Shown piece by piece: positions 1-6,750 of a DNA stretch of 7,760 nt. The notes beneath the pieces were generated by a model. It was not told the origin of the DNA. It was given only the letters and a program-made list of their open reading frames with translations, and did no database searches. Source of the DNA: Candidatus Jidaibacter sp. (lineage in GTDB: Bacteria > Pseudomonadota > Alphaproteobacteria > Rickettsiales > Midichloriaceae); the NCBI GenBank assembly GCA_021298045.1, contig JAJTHY010000085.1, positions 1-7,760 on the forward strand, in the 5' to 3' direction. How positions within the stretch are numbered: position 1 is the stretch's first letter; the number at the start of each line of letters is the position of its first letter. A program made the position numbers and the translations under genes.

Positions 1-230
1 AGATCTTGTAGCTTGTAAGCTTCATCAAAATACGCAAAATAAAAATCTCTGCACCCTACACTTTTTAATGCTTTAAAAACCTCACGGGCGCCTAACCCAT
101 AAGCATTAGCTTTAATTACAGCTGAGGCATTGACCCCAGGTCCAACTATCTTTGATGCAAATTGATAATTGTATTTGATTGAACTTAGGTTGATTTCTAG
201 TACAGGCTTTGTATTTTGTGTGCTATACAT
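1..230 (-). CDS. alr: Alanine racemase, N-terminal part (cut by window edge)
   Basis: This is the first 76 codons of a pyridoxal-phosphate enzyme that interconverts L- and D-alanine in the cytoplasm and supplies D-Ala for peptidoglycan. I translated it by hand from the ATG at 230-228. The product begins MYSTQNTKPVLEINLSSIKY and contains VIKANAYGLG at residues 38-47, the family's PLP-binding motif, with Lys40 as the Schiff-base lysine. It continues with GC-x-x-FYFAYFDEA, matching the following strand of the alanine racemase barrel. The rest lies outside the window, so intactness cannot be judged. It starts 6 nt after the stop of the AsmA-like gene in the same frame (TAA ACA ATT ATG). The only Shine-Dalgarno-like bases (AGGA) lie inside the upstream gene, about 14 nt before the ATG, so translation may be coupled to that gene. 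The family call is secure. Confidence 0.93.
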   Translation of the reverse strand, partial: MYSTQNTKPVLEINLSSIKYNYQFASKIVGPGVNASAVIKANAYGLGAREVFKALKSVGCRDFYFAYFDEAYKLQD

Positions 231-236
231 AATTGT

Positions 237-2951
237 TTAACGATTCCTAAGTAGTGGCATGCTTCTAAAATCAGTTTGCTCAGAGCTAGAGTTATCTTGT
301 AGGAAGCGCATATAATTTGCAGCGGTTATTGTGGGAACAAAGGAATTGAGCGCTCCGCTTCCTGCGATGTCTATTGTCATGGTTGCAGATCTTCCATAGG
401 GGATAAAGTTAATTCTGGTAAAGCTGTTTATAAGCTTATTTTTTAAATCTACCCTAGCAGCATAAGCGCCAGAAACTCGAGTGTTAGAGAATTTGAAATC
501 ATTCAAACTTGCTATCCCTCCGCTTACTTTAATACCACCTGATAGGTCCTCAAAAGTGCTTTGGCCATTTTGACTGAAGTAGTTAAATTTCTCTACTTTC
601 TCATTAAAAGGGGATTTACCGTCTCCAAGGCGCACTATCTCTCCAACGTCAAATCCATCCCATGACACATTTTTACCAAGTATGTCAGTAGAAGCACTTA
701 AGTTAGCAAATATAGTATTCATCTCAGCACCTTTAGTAACCAAGCTGCCACTAAGGCTTACATATCCACTAAGTTTATCATATCCACAATAGTATTTAAG
801 CAAATCGGAAAGCTGAATATTATTTAAAGAAAAAATCATAGAATACACAGGTATTGATGAAGCGACCACCAAATTACCAGACAGCGCTAATTTCCCTTGA
901 AAAGCATCTGCATTAATGGCTTTGATCTTGATAATTCCATCCTGTGATTCAGCAGCTAAATTAAAATTTTTGAGCGGCATAGTAGGAGATAAATAATCAT
1001 TGGCCCTAATTTTAAAATCGCCAATTATGTTATGAATACCATAAAAATTAGCACCACCCACTATTGTGGTTGCTATTGCATCCGGATTCCCAGAGAGTAA
1101 TTGCTTCTGTCTTGAAATCAACAATTCTTGTTTTGGCATTATATTTTCAATAAATCCGGATGATATTTTATTAGCTGTGAGATCTACAGAAAGCTTTGGG
1201 ATTATATCTGAAGTAACCAAAGAAACTTTTCCATACACTTGCGCTTGTTCGTTATTTAAAGAAAATTGATCTATTGAAAAATTATTTTGCGACACATTAC
1301 TTGCCACATAAAAATTTGGAAATAGCATGTCGCGATATTTAAATTTATCTATAATCAATTTAAGATTTAAACCGATGGGAAAATCCCTTAGCCATTTGAA
1401 ATCATCAGTGATCTCATAAAATTTAATCCCCGTTTTTTCAAAATCGGAAGCATATAACTCCGCGATAAAATCATCTGACAATTTTGGTAAATTTATAGCG
1501 TCTCCATCTATCTCATTCAGCCTAACAACAGCATTGGTATTCAATTTATTTTCTCCAGTGTGCTTAAATACTACCTTGGCAAAAGCAGACAAGTTTCCAG
1601 AAGTTAGCTTTAAATTGTGTAAACGTAAATTTCTAGGCATTATAACTATATTGGAGCTAACTGATAATTCTTGGGATTTCATGATATTCAAATCGTCAAA
1701 CCCTATATTCACCCAGTTGCGAAAATTTTTATAATCTTTAACCTCTAAAGTAACAGAGCCATCAAATTTAGGCCTGACTTGATTGTGACTCGTAACCCCA
1801 TTCAATTTTATATTGCTTTTTCCTGGTAGTTCCATTTTAAGTTCGCTAACCACAACCTTTTCCTCCACCAGATTGGAAACCATATCAATATCTTTGATCG
1901 CCTGTTTATTTAATATAGCTTCTTTCAGTGCAATATTTATTTTACCAAAAAGATTTTGCGGGAGATCAAAATCAAATAAAACTAGTAGCTCACTTATAAT
2001 GTTTTCAGCTGTAATTATTTCCTGAGCCGCATTGTTGAAAAGCAAATCAAAGTTGATAGAATCCCCTTCAACTTTAGCTATTATTTCACTACTATTATCT
2101 TTAGATAGTGTAATATTACCAATAATCTTAGAAATATTTTTTGATGAAATCGACAAATTGGAAAGCTGTGTTTCTTTATTATTTATTGCTATATTAGCAC
2201 TTGCCACTATGCCATCGTTTAACAATGCAAGTGTTGTAGCGCTAAATTGAGAATTTTTAGTGTTATTAAAAAATCTAGCATCTACTTTGCCATTTAAATT
2301 ATAAGTGCTGGTGTCATTAATAAAATCACCAGCAAATTTTATTTCAGAAAAATCACTTGAAATAAAAAGGATAGAAGCATTTTCTCCAGGTTTGGAAGAC
2401 ATGTTAAAATTTGCACTTACCTTGTAATTAAGCCCATCCATGCTGCAAACACCTGCTATTTGCAAAGATCCATCACTTTTATATTCAAGGTCACCATTTA
2501 TATCTGTTACCTTATCCCAAAAGCTACCGCTTTGATTTACAACCAAGCTTGCATTTTCTAATGCCAACTTGTGTATAAAGTTATTACTGATTTTTTTGAG
2601 CAATGATTGCATATTTTGATAGCTCAATTGAGCTCCAGTTATTTTCACATCATCAATCTTTACATTGCCCATCAATAATGAGAATAAATTGGTACCTAAT
2701 GTGATTTTAGGTATTTCGATATTGGTTTTATTATCAGAATATACAGTAACTTGTTTTAAACTAACGTAGCTGGAAGGGAATGCTTTAACTTCTATATCCC
2801 CCATTATTTTGATATCAAAACCTAACTCTTGCGAAAATCTTTCAGTTAATGGAGCTTTCAAATAGTTGAAGTTAATAAACTTTGGCACAAAATAAAGCCC
2901 AAAAAATGCTATAAGCAAAGGTAAAGCCAACTTGTTGATTATTTTGCTCAC
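237..2951 (-). CDS. AsmA-family envelope protein (inner-membrane anchored, periplasmic)
   Basis: This is a 904-residue protein of the AsmA/TamB-like superfamily. Family members are anchored in the inner membrane, extend into the periplasm and are linked to outer-membrane lipid homeostasis. The sequence shows one hydrophobic N-terminal segment (about residues 5-25). It is followed by the typical AsmA opening: an LTERFSQELGFDIKIMGDIE stretch, then a Pro-containing strand 'FPSSYVSLKQVTVYS'. Next come hundreds of residues of alternating beta-strand-like sequence rich in Ile, Leu, Asn and Ser. A C-terminal AsmA-like region spans about 727-890, with LSGYVSLSGSL, 'STFEDLSGGIKVSGGIASL' and 'SGAYAARVDLKNKLI'. 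The start is GTG at 2951-2949. A TAA stop lies three codons upstream in frame and the first in-frame ATG is codon 50, beyond the membrane anchor, so GTG is the best choice. No clear Shine-Dalgarno sequence precedes it. It is intact and probably co-transcribed with alr. Family membership is firm; the exact subgroup and substrate are unknown. Confidence 0.88.
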   Translation of the reverse strand: MSKIINKLALPLLIAFFGLYFVPKFINFNYLKAPLTERFSQELGFDIKIMGDIEVKAFPSSYVSLKQVTVYSDNKTNIEIPKITLGTNLFSLLMGNVKIDDVKITGAQLSYQNMQSLLKKISNNFIHKLALENASLVVNQSGSFWDKVTDINGDLEYKSDGSLQIAGVCSMDGLNYKVSANFNMSSKPGENASILFISSDFSEIKFAGDFINDTSTYNLNGKVDARFFNNTKNSQFSATTLALLNDGIVASANIAINNKETQLSNLSISSKNISKIIGNITLSKDNSSEIIAKVEGDSINFDLLFNNAAQEIITAENIISELLVLFDFDLPQNLFGKINIALKEAILNKQAIKDIDMVSNLVEEKVVVSELKMELPGKSNIKLNGVTSHNQVRPKFDGSVTLEVKDYKNFRNWVNIGFDDLNIMKSQELSVSSNIVIMPRNLRLHNLKLTSGNLSAFAKVVFKHTGENKLNTNAVVRLNEIDGDAINLPKLSDDFIAELYASDFEKTGIKFYEITDDFKWLRDFPIGLNLKLIIDKFKYRDMLFPNFYVASNVSQNNFSIDQFSLNNEQAQVYGKVSLVTSDIIPKLSVDLTANKISSGFIENIMPKQELLISRQKQLLSGNPDAIATTIVGGANFYGIHNIIGDFKIRANDYLSPTMPLKNFNLAAESQDGIIKIKAINADAFQGKLALSGNLVVASSIPVYSMIFSLNNIQLSDLLKYYCGYDKLSGYVSLSGSLVTKGAEMNTIFANLSASTDILGKNVSWDGFDVGEIVRLGDGKSPFNEKVEKFNYFSQNGQSTFEDLSGGIKVSGGIASLNDFKFSNTRVSGAYAARVDLKNKLINSFTRINFIPYGRSATMTIDIAGSGALNSFVPTITAANYMRFLQDNSSSEQTDFRSMPLLRNR

Positions 2952-2987
2952 GAAAGTTTATCACATAAATTATATGTACTGACCTTA

Positions 2988-3016
2988 ATACTAAGAGTGC
3001 GGAGGAATTTGGTCAA
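2988..3016 (-). promoter_or_regulatory. Candidate promoter for the asmA-like gene and alr
   Basis: On the minus strand TTGACC (3016-3011) is followed after exactly 17 nt by TAGTAT (2993-2988). This would place the transcript start near 2981, about 30 nt before the GTG. A perfect TATAAT also occurs at 2974-2969 but lacks a good -35 box, so it is an alternative start. Both lie in the 98-nt gap between the MATE and AsmA-like genes. I see no obvious terminator for the MATE gene there, so read-through into asmA-alr is possible. Confidence 0.4.
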
Positions 3017-3049
3017 TGGTTTTACTTAAATAATACTCGGGAAATAGCA

Positions 3050-4393
3050 TTACACCAACTTATGTTTCCATTTGCCAAGCCGGAACCTAATTGTATAGGC
3101 TATTAGCATTATAACAGCGTAGCACGGCAATATAACCAAAGCAGCAGTTGATGGGTGGCTAGCATTGGTTATGAAAAACAGTGTTGGCATCACCATAAAC
3201 GTCCAAGAAAAAATCGAGTTGGTAAACATCAGGAATTTGGTATCCCCGCCTGAAAGTAATACTGCCCCTAAAATCCAGGTATTGCCATCAATAAAAAACC
3301 AAATCCAAGTTCCAATCATTGCACCTATTGCAAGCGGTACCAAGTATTGATCGGCTTCAGTGCTAATAAATATTTTTATAGTATACTCAGGGAACACTAC
3401 CAGCGGGAAGAAAATTACACAGGCCATAACAACTTGCAATTTAATAGCGGAAACAACCGTTTTATTTATAATCTCTGGTCTCTTAGCCCCGATAGCGTTG
3501 GATGCGATGGCCATAATCGCCTTCACCAAACCATCGGTATAAAATGCGAACACAATCAAAAAGTTATGCGTGAGGGTATAAATAGTTAAATAGCTGTACC
3601 CAAGTTCAGCGTTATGGCGCGCAATCATAGCAAGCCCACCAATTTCAAATAAATTACCTATACCATTTGGCAGCCCAACCTTTATGCAATTCAAGAAAAG
3701 ACGCCAATCAATTTTATAATTAAGGGTATCAAAATTTTCACGATTGTATTTATTAAAAAATCCCATAAAAAGCATTATACATTGAAACAAAAGTGAAGCA
3801 GCAGTGGCATACGCTGTGCCCATAAGCCCTTGGGGCTCCAAGTATCCATCTACGCCAAAAACAAAAAGATACGCAAGCACCGCGTTTAGCGCATTACCCG
3901 CTATTGTATTTATTGTTGCTACCTTTGTTTTTCCACGCGATATATAAAAAGCGTAAAGCGCGGTGTTTATAACGCTTAAGAACATGGTTTTTGTAGAGAA
4001 TCTAAAGTAGTCTTTTGCCTCTTGTCCGAGGTTTTCATGGATCAACATAAAGTCTAAATACCCAAGCAAGCTAAATGGGATAATCAGCATAAACCCAAAC
4101 CATATCATTTGCCAAATTGGGCGCGCAACCTTCTTATATTCCTTAGCGCCATAATGCTGACCAGCAAATACCTCGGCTATACTTGCAGCCCCAACGCCTA
4201 AAAAAGAGAATAAAAACAATAGCAATCCAACCGTGGCTGCAGCATTCATAGACGCAAGCGAAGACTTAGATAAAATTAATCTGTCGCAAAACAACATTAG
4301 ATGAAATGACATAGAGCCAAGCATGAGTGGCAAGGCAAGAGTTATCAACTCCCTTATACTGCCAGGCCTATACTTAGTAAGATGGTTATTCAT
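3050..4393 (-). CDS. MATE-family efflux transporter (multidrug/cation antiporter)
   Basis: This is a 447-residue integral membrane protein of the usual MATE length, expected to have 12 transmembrane helices in two homologous halves. MATE proteins expel organic cations or drugs in exchange for Na+ or H+. The family signatures appear in each half: GQHYGAKEYKK at about residues 78-88 and the weaker SNAIGAKRP at 298-306. The N-terminal half also has the conserved GNALNAVLAY (166-175) and GLMGTAYATA (189-198), the usual helix 5/6 patterns. Hydrophobic segments run to a short basic tail, RFRLGKWKHKLV. The ATG at 4393-4391 is chosen because it gives the normal short cytoplasmic N-terminus before helix 1. 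No Shine-Dalgarno sequence is visible. It lies downstream of the ABC-F gene on the same strand, separated by a 163-bp palindromic repeat, so it probably has its own promoter. The substrate cannot be read from the sequence. Confidence 0.92.
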   Translation of the reverse strand: MNNHLTKYRPGSIRELITLALPLMLGSMSFHLMLFCDRLILSKSSLASMNAAATVGLLLFLFSFLGVGAASIAEVFAGQHYGAKEYKKVARPIWQMIWFGFMLIIPFSLLGYLDFMLIHENLGQEAKDYFRFSTKTMFLSVINTALYAFYISRGKTKVATINTIAGNALNAVLAYLFVFGVDGYLEPQGLMGTAYATAASLLFQCIMLFMGFFNKYNRENFDTLNYKIDWRLFLNCIKVGLPNGIGNLFEIGGLAMIARHNAELGYSYLTIYTLTHNFLIVFAFYTDGLVKAIMAIASNAIGAKRPEIINKTVVSAIKLQVVMACVIFFPLVVFPEYTIKIFISTEADQYLVPLAIGAMIGTWIWFFIDGNTWILGAVLLSGGDTKFLMFTNSIFSWTFMVMPTLFFITNASHPSTAALVILPCYAVIMLIAYTIRFRLGKWKHKLV

Positions 4394-4424
4394 GTGAAAT
4401 AACGTGAAGAAAGAACGGTGCGTG

Positions 4425-4453
4425 AGTGTACTATATATTCTTCAGTACCGCAA
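4425..4453 (-). promoter_or_regulatory. Candidate promoter for the MATE gene
   Basis: On the minus strand TTGCGG (4453-4448) and TACACT (4430-4425) are separated by exactly 17 nt, which would put the transcript start near 4418, about 25 nt before the ATG. Both boxes are imperfect (TTG conserved in -35; 4 of 6 in -10). A TATAGT lies slightly upstream at an unfavourable distance from any -35. The promoter lies between the palindromic element and the MATE start, so insertion of the element need not have silenced the gene. Confidence 0.33.
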
Positions 4454-4499
4454 GGAAATGTTTACCCCAAGCTTAGGCTTCAATAACTATTTGTGGAGA

Positions 4500-4523
4500 T
4501 ATAGCTAATCCCTTATAAAATGG
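4500..4523 (+). repeat. Left terminal inverted repeat of the palindromic element
   Basis: This 24-nt repeat is perfectly complementary to 4639-4662. Its core TAGCTAATCCCTTATAAAAT recurs, with one T-to-A change (AATCCC to AAACCC), at 7475 and again at 7553. This end is therefore present three times in direct orientation and once inverted within the window. Confidence 0.9.
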
Positions 4524-4638
4524 GTACGAAAATCAAGAATTTTCTCATAAATTTTTGCCTATTTTACGCATGGAATATAGATATATTTCAAAGGCAAAAT
4601 AGGTGAAAATTTATTGAAAAGGCGTAGCATTAGCGCAT

Positions 4639-4662
4639 CCATTTTATAAGGGATTAGCTATA
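4639..4662 (-). repeat. Right terminal inverted repeat of the palindromic element
   Basis: This is the exact reverse complement of 4500-4523. It is the only inverted copy of this end in the window, and the downstream half-element lacks it. The bases outward from it (ATAACATTCTCC) do not repeat the left flank directly, so no target duplication longer than TA/TATA is visible. Confidence 0.9.
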
Positions 4663-4691
4663 ATAACATTCTCCATAAATGAGTTCATTAA

Positions 4692-6551
4692 TCAATTGCC
4701 GCTGTCGATCGACTCTATAAGTTTAAGCCATTCCTTTTCTACATCTTGCAATTCTTGGTTTAAGCGGGATAAAGATATATTCAAATCTTTTAGTTGTGGA
4801 TTATAAGCTTTTTTACTGTTCATGGAAAGATTTGCAATTTCATTTTCCACTACTTCGCGCTTACTAGTTAAGTCGGCAATCTTGTTTTCCAATTGTTTAG
4901 CTTCTTTTACAAGCGGAGATGCTTTTTCTTTTTTCCTCTCTTCTTTATTTTTTCGAGAAGACTGTTTTGCGTCCGCCCTCTCCTTTCTGCGTTGAGAAAT
5001 TATTAGCTCGCGATAGGCTTCCACATCACCATCATAAGGTCTGCACCCACCATCTGCAACCAACCAAAGCCTATCCGCCACACATTCTACCAAATGCGGA
5101 TCGTGGCTCACCAAAATAACCGCGCCACTATAGTTGTTTAGCGCTTGGATCAAAGCCTCACGCGCATCAATATCCAAGTGGTTAGTTGGTTCGTCAATCA
5201 GCATAATATGCGGAGCATCAAAACTCATTAAAGAAAGAAGCAATCTAGATTTTTCTCCGCCAGAAAGGTCCTTAACAATTGTGTCGGCTTTATTTTTATC
5301 AAAACCAAATTTACCAAGTGCACCTCTTACCTTTGGTTCCGGCTGGTCTTTCATAGCGGCGAACATTATTTGGTATGGAGTTAAGTTTATGTCTAGCTCT
5401 TCTGTTTGATGCTGAGAAAAGTAACCAATCTTAAGCTTGCTTGGTTTGTTAATTTCTCCCGAGAGAGCTTTAAGGCGGTCAGACAAAAGTTTTACCAAGG
5501 TGGATTTACCATTACCGTTGGCACCAAGCAATGCGATACGGTCATCCATATCAATACGTAAATTCAGCTTGTGTAATATTGGCTTATGCTCTTCATAGCC
5601 CACATCTACATTTTCTAAAGTAATGAGAGGAGAGTAAAGTTCCTCTGGTTGAGGGAAAATAAAGGCTGAAACGCGTTCTGCAATCACTGCATCTACAATA
5701 TCCATTTTCTCAATAGCCTTAAGCCTACTTTGGGCTTGCTTAGCTTTACTAGCAGACGCACGGAATCGATCAACAAATTTCATCATTTTTGCTTGCTGAG
5801 CAGCCTGCTTTTCATGCAAGGCCTGTTGGTTCATCAGCTTTTCAGCTCGCATACGTTCAAATTGATCATAGTTGCCGGTATAGCTTTCTAAGCTTTTGTT
5901 ATTTAAATGAATTATCTGATTGACGGTTTTGTTTAGGATATCTCTATCATGGCTTATAATTATCAGCGTTTTGCTATAGCGCATAAGATAGTTTTCAAGC
6001 CATATCATCGCTTCGAAGTCTAAGTGGTTAGTTGGTTCGTCTAGCATTAAAAGATCTGGCTCACAAAACAAAACTGCAGCTAATGCTACTCGCATTCTCC
6101 ACCCACCAGAAAATGATGAAATTGGGCTGTTCTGAGCTTCTTCATCAAAACCCAAACCAGCTAGGATACTCGCCGCTCTTGCTGGTGCATCATAAGCATT
6201 TATCTCGCTTAAGCGTTCATAAATATATCCGATACGCTCTGGATCTTCAGAAGTTTCCGCCTCTGCCAAAAGGCTAGCACGTTCTTTATCTGCCGCCAAC
6301 ACTACATCTATTAACTTGGTTTCATCTTCTGGTAAGTCTTGCCTTACCATACCAATAGAGATTTTTTTGTTGAGCTCTATCTTGCCTGAGTCTATTTCTA
6401 GTTCGCCAGAGATAAGTTTAAACAAGGTAGATTTCCCAGTACCATTAGGGCCTACTAGCCCAATACGCTGCCCTTCTGATATCGAAAGAGATGCTCTATC
6501 AAGCAGCATGCGCCCGCCAATAGTATATGTAACATCTGTAATGGATAGCAT
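4692..6551 (-). CDS. yheS: ABC-F family ATPase, YheS-like (ribosome-associated)
   Basis: This is a 619-residue soluble protein with two ABC ATPase domains and no membrane segments. ABC-F proteins bind the ribosomal E site and relieve stalling or, in some subfamilies, protect against antibiotics. Domain 1 has Walker A GPNGTGKST (34-42), signature FSGGW (147-151), LLMLDEP with catalytic Glu172, and switch His201. Domain 2 has GANGNGKST (343-351), LSGGE (429-433), Glu454 and His483. The interdomain linker (about 230-300) is charged and contains FVDRFRASASKAKQAQSRLK, closely matching YheS. A Lys/Glu-rich coiled-coil tail follows (about 520-612). All catalytic residues are present. I place the start at the ATG 6551-6549 rather than an in-frame TTG 120 nt upstream. 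ABC-F proteins normally begin M-L-x-I-x-x-V. An AAGGG ribosome site sits 7 nt upstream, and a promoter candidate lies inside the would-be extension. YheS is favoured over Uup or EttA from the linker and SGGWRMR wording. True orthology would need a tree. Confidence 0.92.
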   Translation of the reverse strand: MLSITDVTYTIGGRMLLDRASLSISEGQRIGLVGPNGTGKSTLFKLISGELEIDSGKIELNKKISIGMVRQDLPEDETKLIDVVLAADKERASLLAEAETSEDPERIGYIYERLSEINAYDAPARAASILAGLGFDEEAQNSPISSFSGGWRMRVALAAVLFCEPDLLMLDEPTNHLDFEAMIWLENYLMRYSKTLIIISHDRDILNKTVNQIIHLNNKSLESYTGNYDQFERMRAEKLMNQQALHEKQAAQQAKMMKFVDRFRASASKAKQAQSRLKAIEKMDIVDAVIAERVSAFIFPQPEELYSPLITLENVDVGYEEHKPILHKLNLRIDMDDRIALLGANGNGKSTLVKLLSDRLKALSGEINKPSKLKIGYFSQHQTEELDINLTPYQIMFAAMKDQPEPKVRGALGKFGFDKNKADTIVKDLSGGEKSRLLLSLMSFDAPHIMLIDEPTNHLDIDAREALIQALNNYSGAVILVSHDPHLVECVADRLWLVADGGCRPYDGDVEAYRELIISQRRKERADAKQSSRKNKEERKKEKASPLVKEAKQLENKIADLTSKREVVENEIANLSMNSKKAYNPQLKDLNISLSRLNQELQDVEKEWLKLIESIDSGN

Positions 6552-6558
6552 GAGGGAG

Positions 6559-6563
6559 CCCTT
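6559..6563 (-). promoter_or_regulatory. Ribosome binding site that decides the ABC-F start
   Basis: AAGGG on the minus strand lies 7 nt before the ATG at 6551. It supports this start over the longer reading frame opening at a TTG (6671), which has no such site. Confidence 0.55.
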
Positions 6564-6600
6564 GAGAAAAATAATAAAAGAAACTTGACGTCGTTCCAGC

Positions 6601-6628
6601 AAGATAGCAGAAAAAATTTTATTTTCAA
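6601..6628 (-). promoter_or_regulatory. Candidate extended -10 promoter for the ABC-F gene
   Basis: On the minus strand TTGAAA (6628-6623), a 16-nt spacer and TATCTT (6606-6601) are preceded by the extended -10 dinucleotide TG (TGCTATCTT). The predicted transcript start is near 6594, giving a leader of about 43 nt to the chosen ATG. Its position inside the TTG-started extension argues against that extension. Confidence 0.5.
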
Positions 6629-6636
6629 GTTCGTCT

Positions 6637-6672
6637 TCAAAAATATATCTTTTGAGCGCTACTAAACTCAAA
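6637..6672. promoter_or_regulatory. Candidate TetR operator: clustered inverted TCAAA half-sites
   Basis: Two overlapping inverted repeats are visible. TCAAAA (6637-6642) pairs with TTTTGA (6650-6655) across 7 nt, giving a 19-bp palindrome of typical TetR-operator size. TTTGAG (6651-6656) also pairs with CTCAAA (6667-6672) across 10 nt. They cover the -35 box and spacer of the predicted tetR promoter and end 9 nt from the -35 box of the divergent ABC-F promoter. The location suits autorepression and possibly dual control. The DNA is AT-rich, so short palindromes can arise by chance. Confidence 0.35.
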
Positions 6673-6680
6673 GTTATATT
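6652..6680 (+). promoter_or_regulatory. Candidate promoter for the tetR-family gene
   Basis: TTGAGC (6652-6657) and TATATT (6675-6680) are separated by exactly 17 nt. The predicted start is near 6687, leaving a leader of about 64 nt before the ATG. The -35 box falls inside the inverted-repeat cluster proposed as operator. Confidence 0.42.
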
Positions 6681-6750
6681 TCTAATAGCTGAGCGTTAAA
6701 AAATGTGCATAATGGACCTTTCTAATTGATATTTTAAGGAAGTTTAACAG

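Larger units (their letters stand above)
4500..4662. mobile_element. 163-bp palindromic MITE-like element with perfect 24-bp terminal inverted repeats
   Basis: The terminal repeats are exact reverse complements over 24 nt: 4500-4523 begins TATAGCTAATCCCTTATAAA and 4639-4662 ends GGGATTAGCTATA. The inner arms also pair imperfectly: the left arm TTTTCTCATAAATTTTTGCC and the next bases, about 4541-4566, match the reverse complement of the AAAATAGGTGAAAATTTATTG region at about 4588-4611. The symmetry centre is near 4579-4582. The whole unit could fold as one long stem. It contains no ORF of transposase size, so if mobile it would be non-autonomous. The ends carry TATA, compatible with TA target duplication as in the IS630/Tc1 group, but a TA duplication cannot be told apart from the repeat itself. 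It lies 29 nt downstream of the ABC-F stop and about 46 nt upstream of the MATE promoter candidate, and might also act as a transcription terminator. A half-copy at 7475-7554 shows that it is a repeat family. Confidence 0.8.

Noticed and set aside
1066..2250. Four plus-strand ORFs of 66-72 codons (1066-1269, 1534-1734, 1813-2025, 2032-2250)
   Set aside because: All are antisense to the continuous AsmA-like gene, lack ribosome sites and resemble no family.
237..2951. Possibility that the AsmA-like gene is broken or a recent acquisition
   Set aside because: The 904-codon frame is continuous with the expected N-terminal anchor and C-terminal region, and its base composition looks like that of its neighbours.
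3165..3589. Plus-strand ORFs of 60-80 codons opposite the MATE gene
   Set aside because: They are antisense shadows of a well-supported transporter gene and overlap each other in different frames.
4490..4675. Possible longer symmetry from GGAGA on the left flank and TCTCC on the right flank of the palindromic element
   Set aside because: The matching bases are offset differently from the two ends (immediately outside on the left, eight nt out on the right) and are short enough to be chance.
4394..4691. Possible small RNA gene or tRNA in the gap between the ABC-F and MATE genes
   Set aside because: The only strong structure is the 163-bp palindrome, which is a repeated element. No cloverleaf or known RNA pattern was seen.
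4919..6588. Plus-strand ORFs of 66-91 codons opposite the ABC-F gene, and the 61-codon minus-strand ORF at 6455-6640
   Set aside because: These are shadows of the ABC-F gene in other frames, with no family resemblance. The 61-codon frame begins within the promoter region and overlaps the true start.
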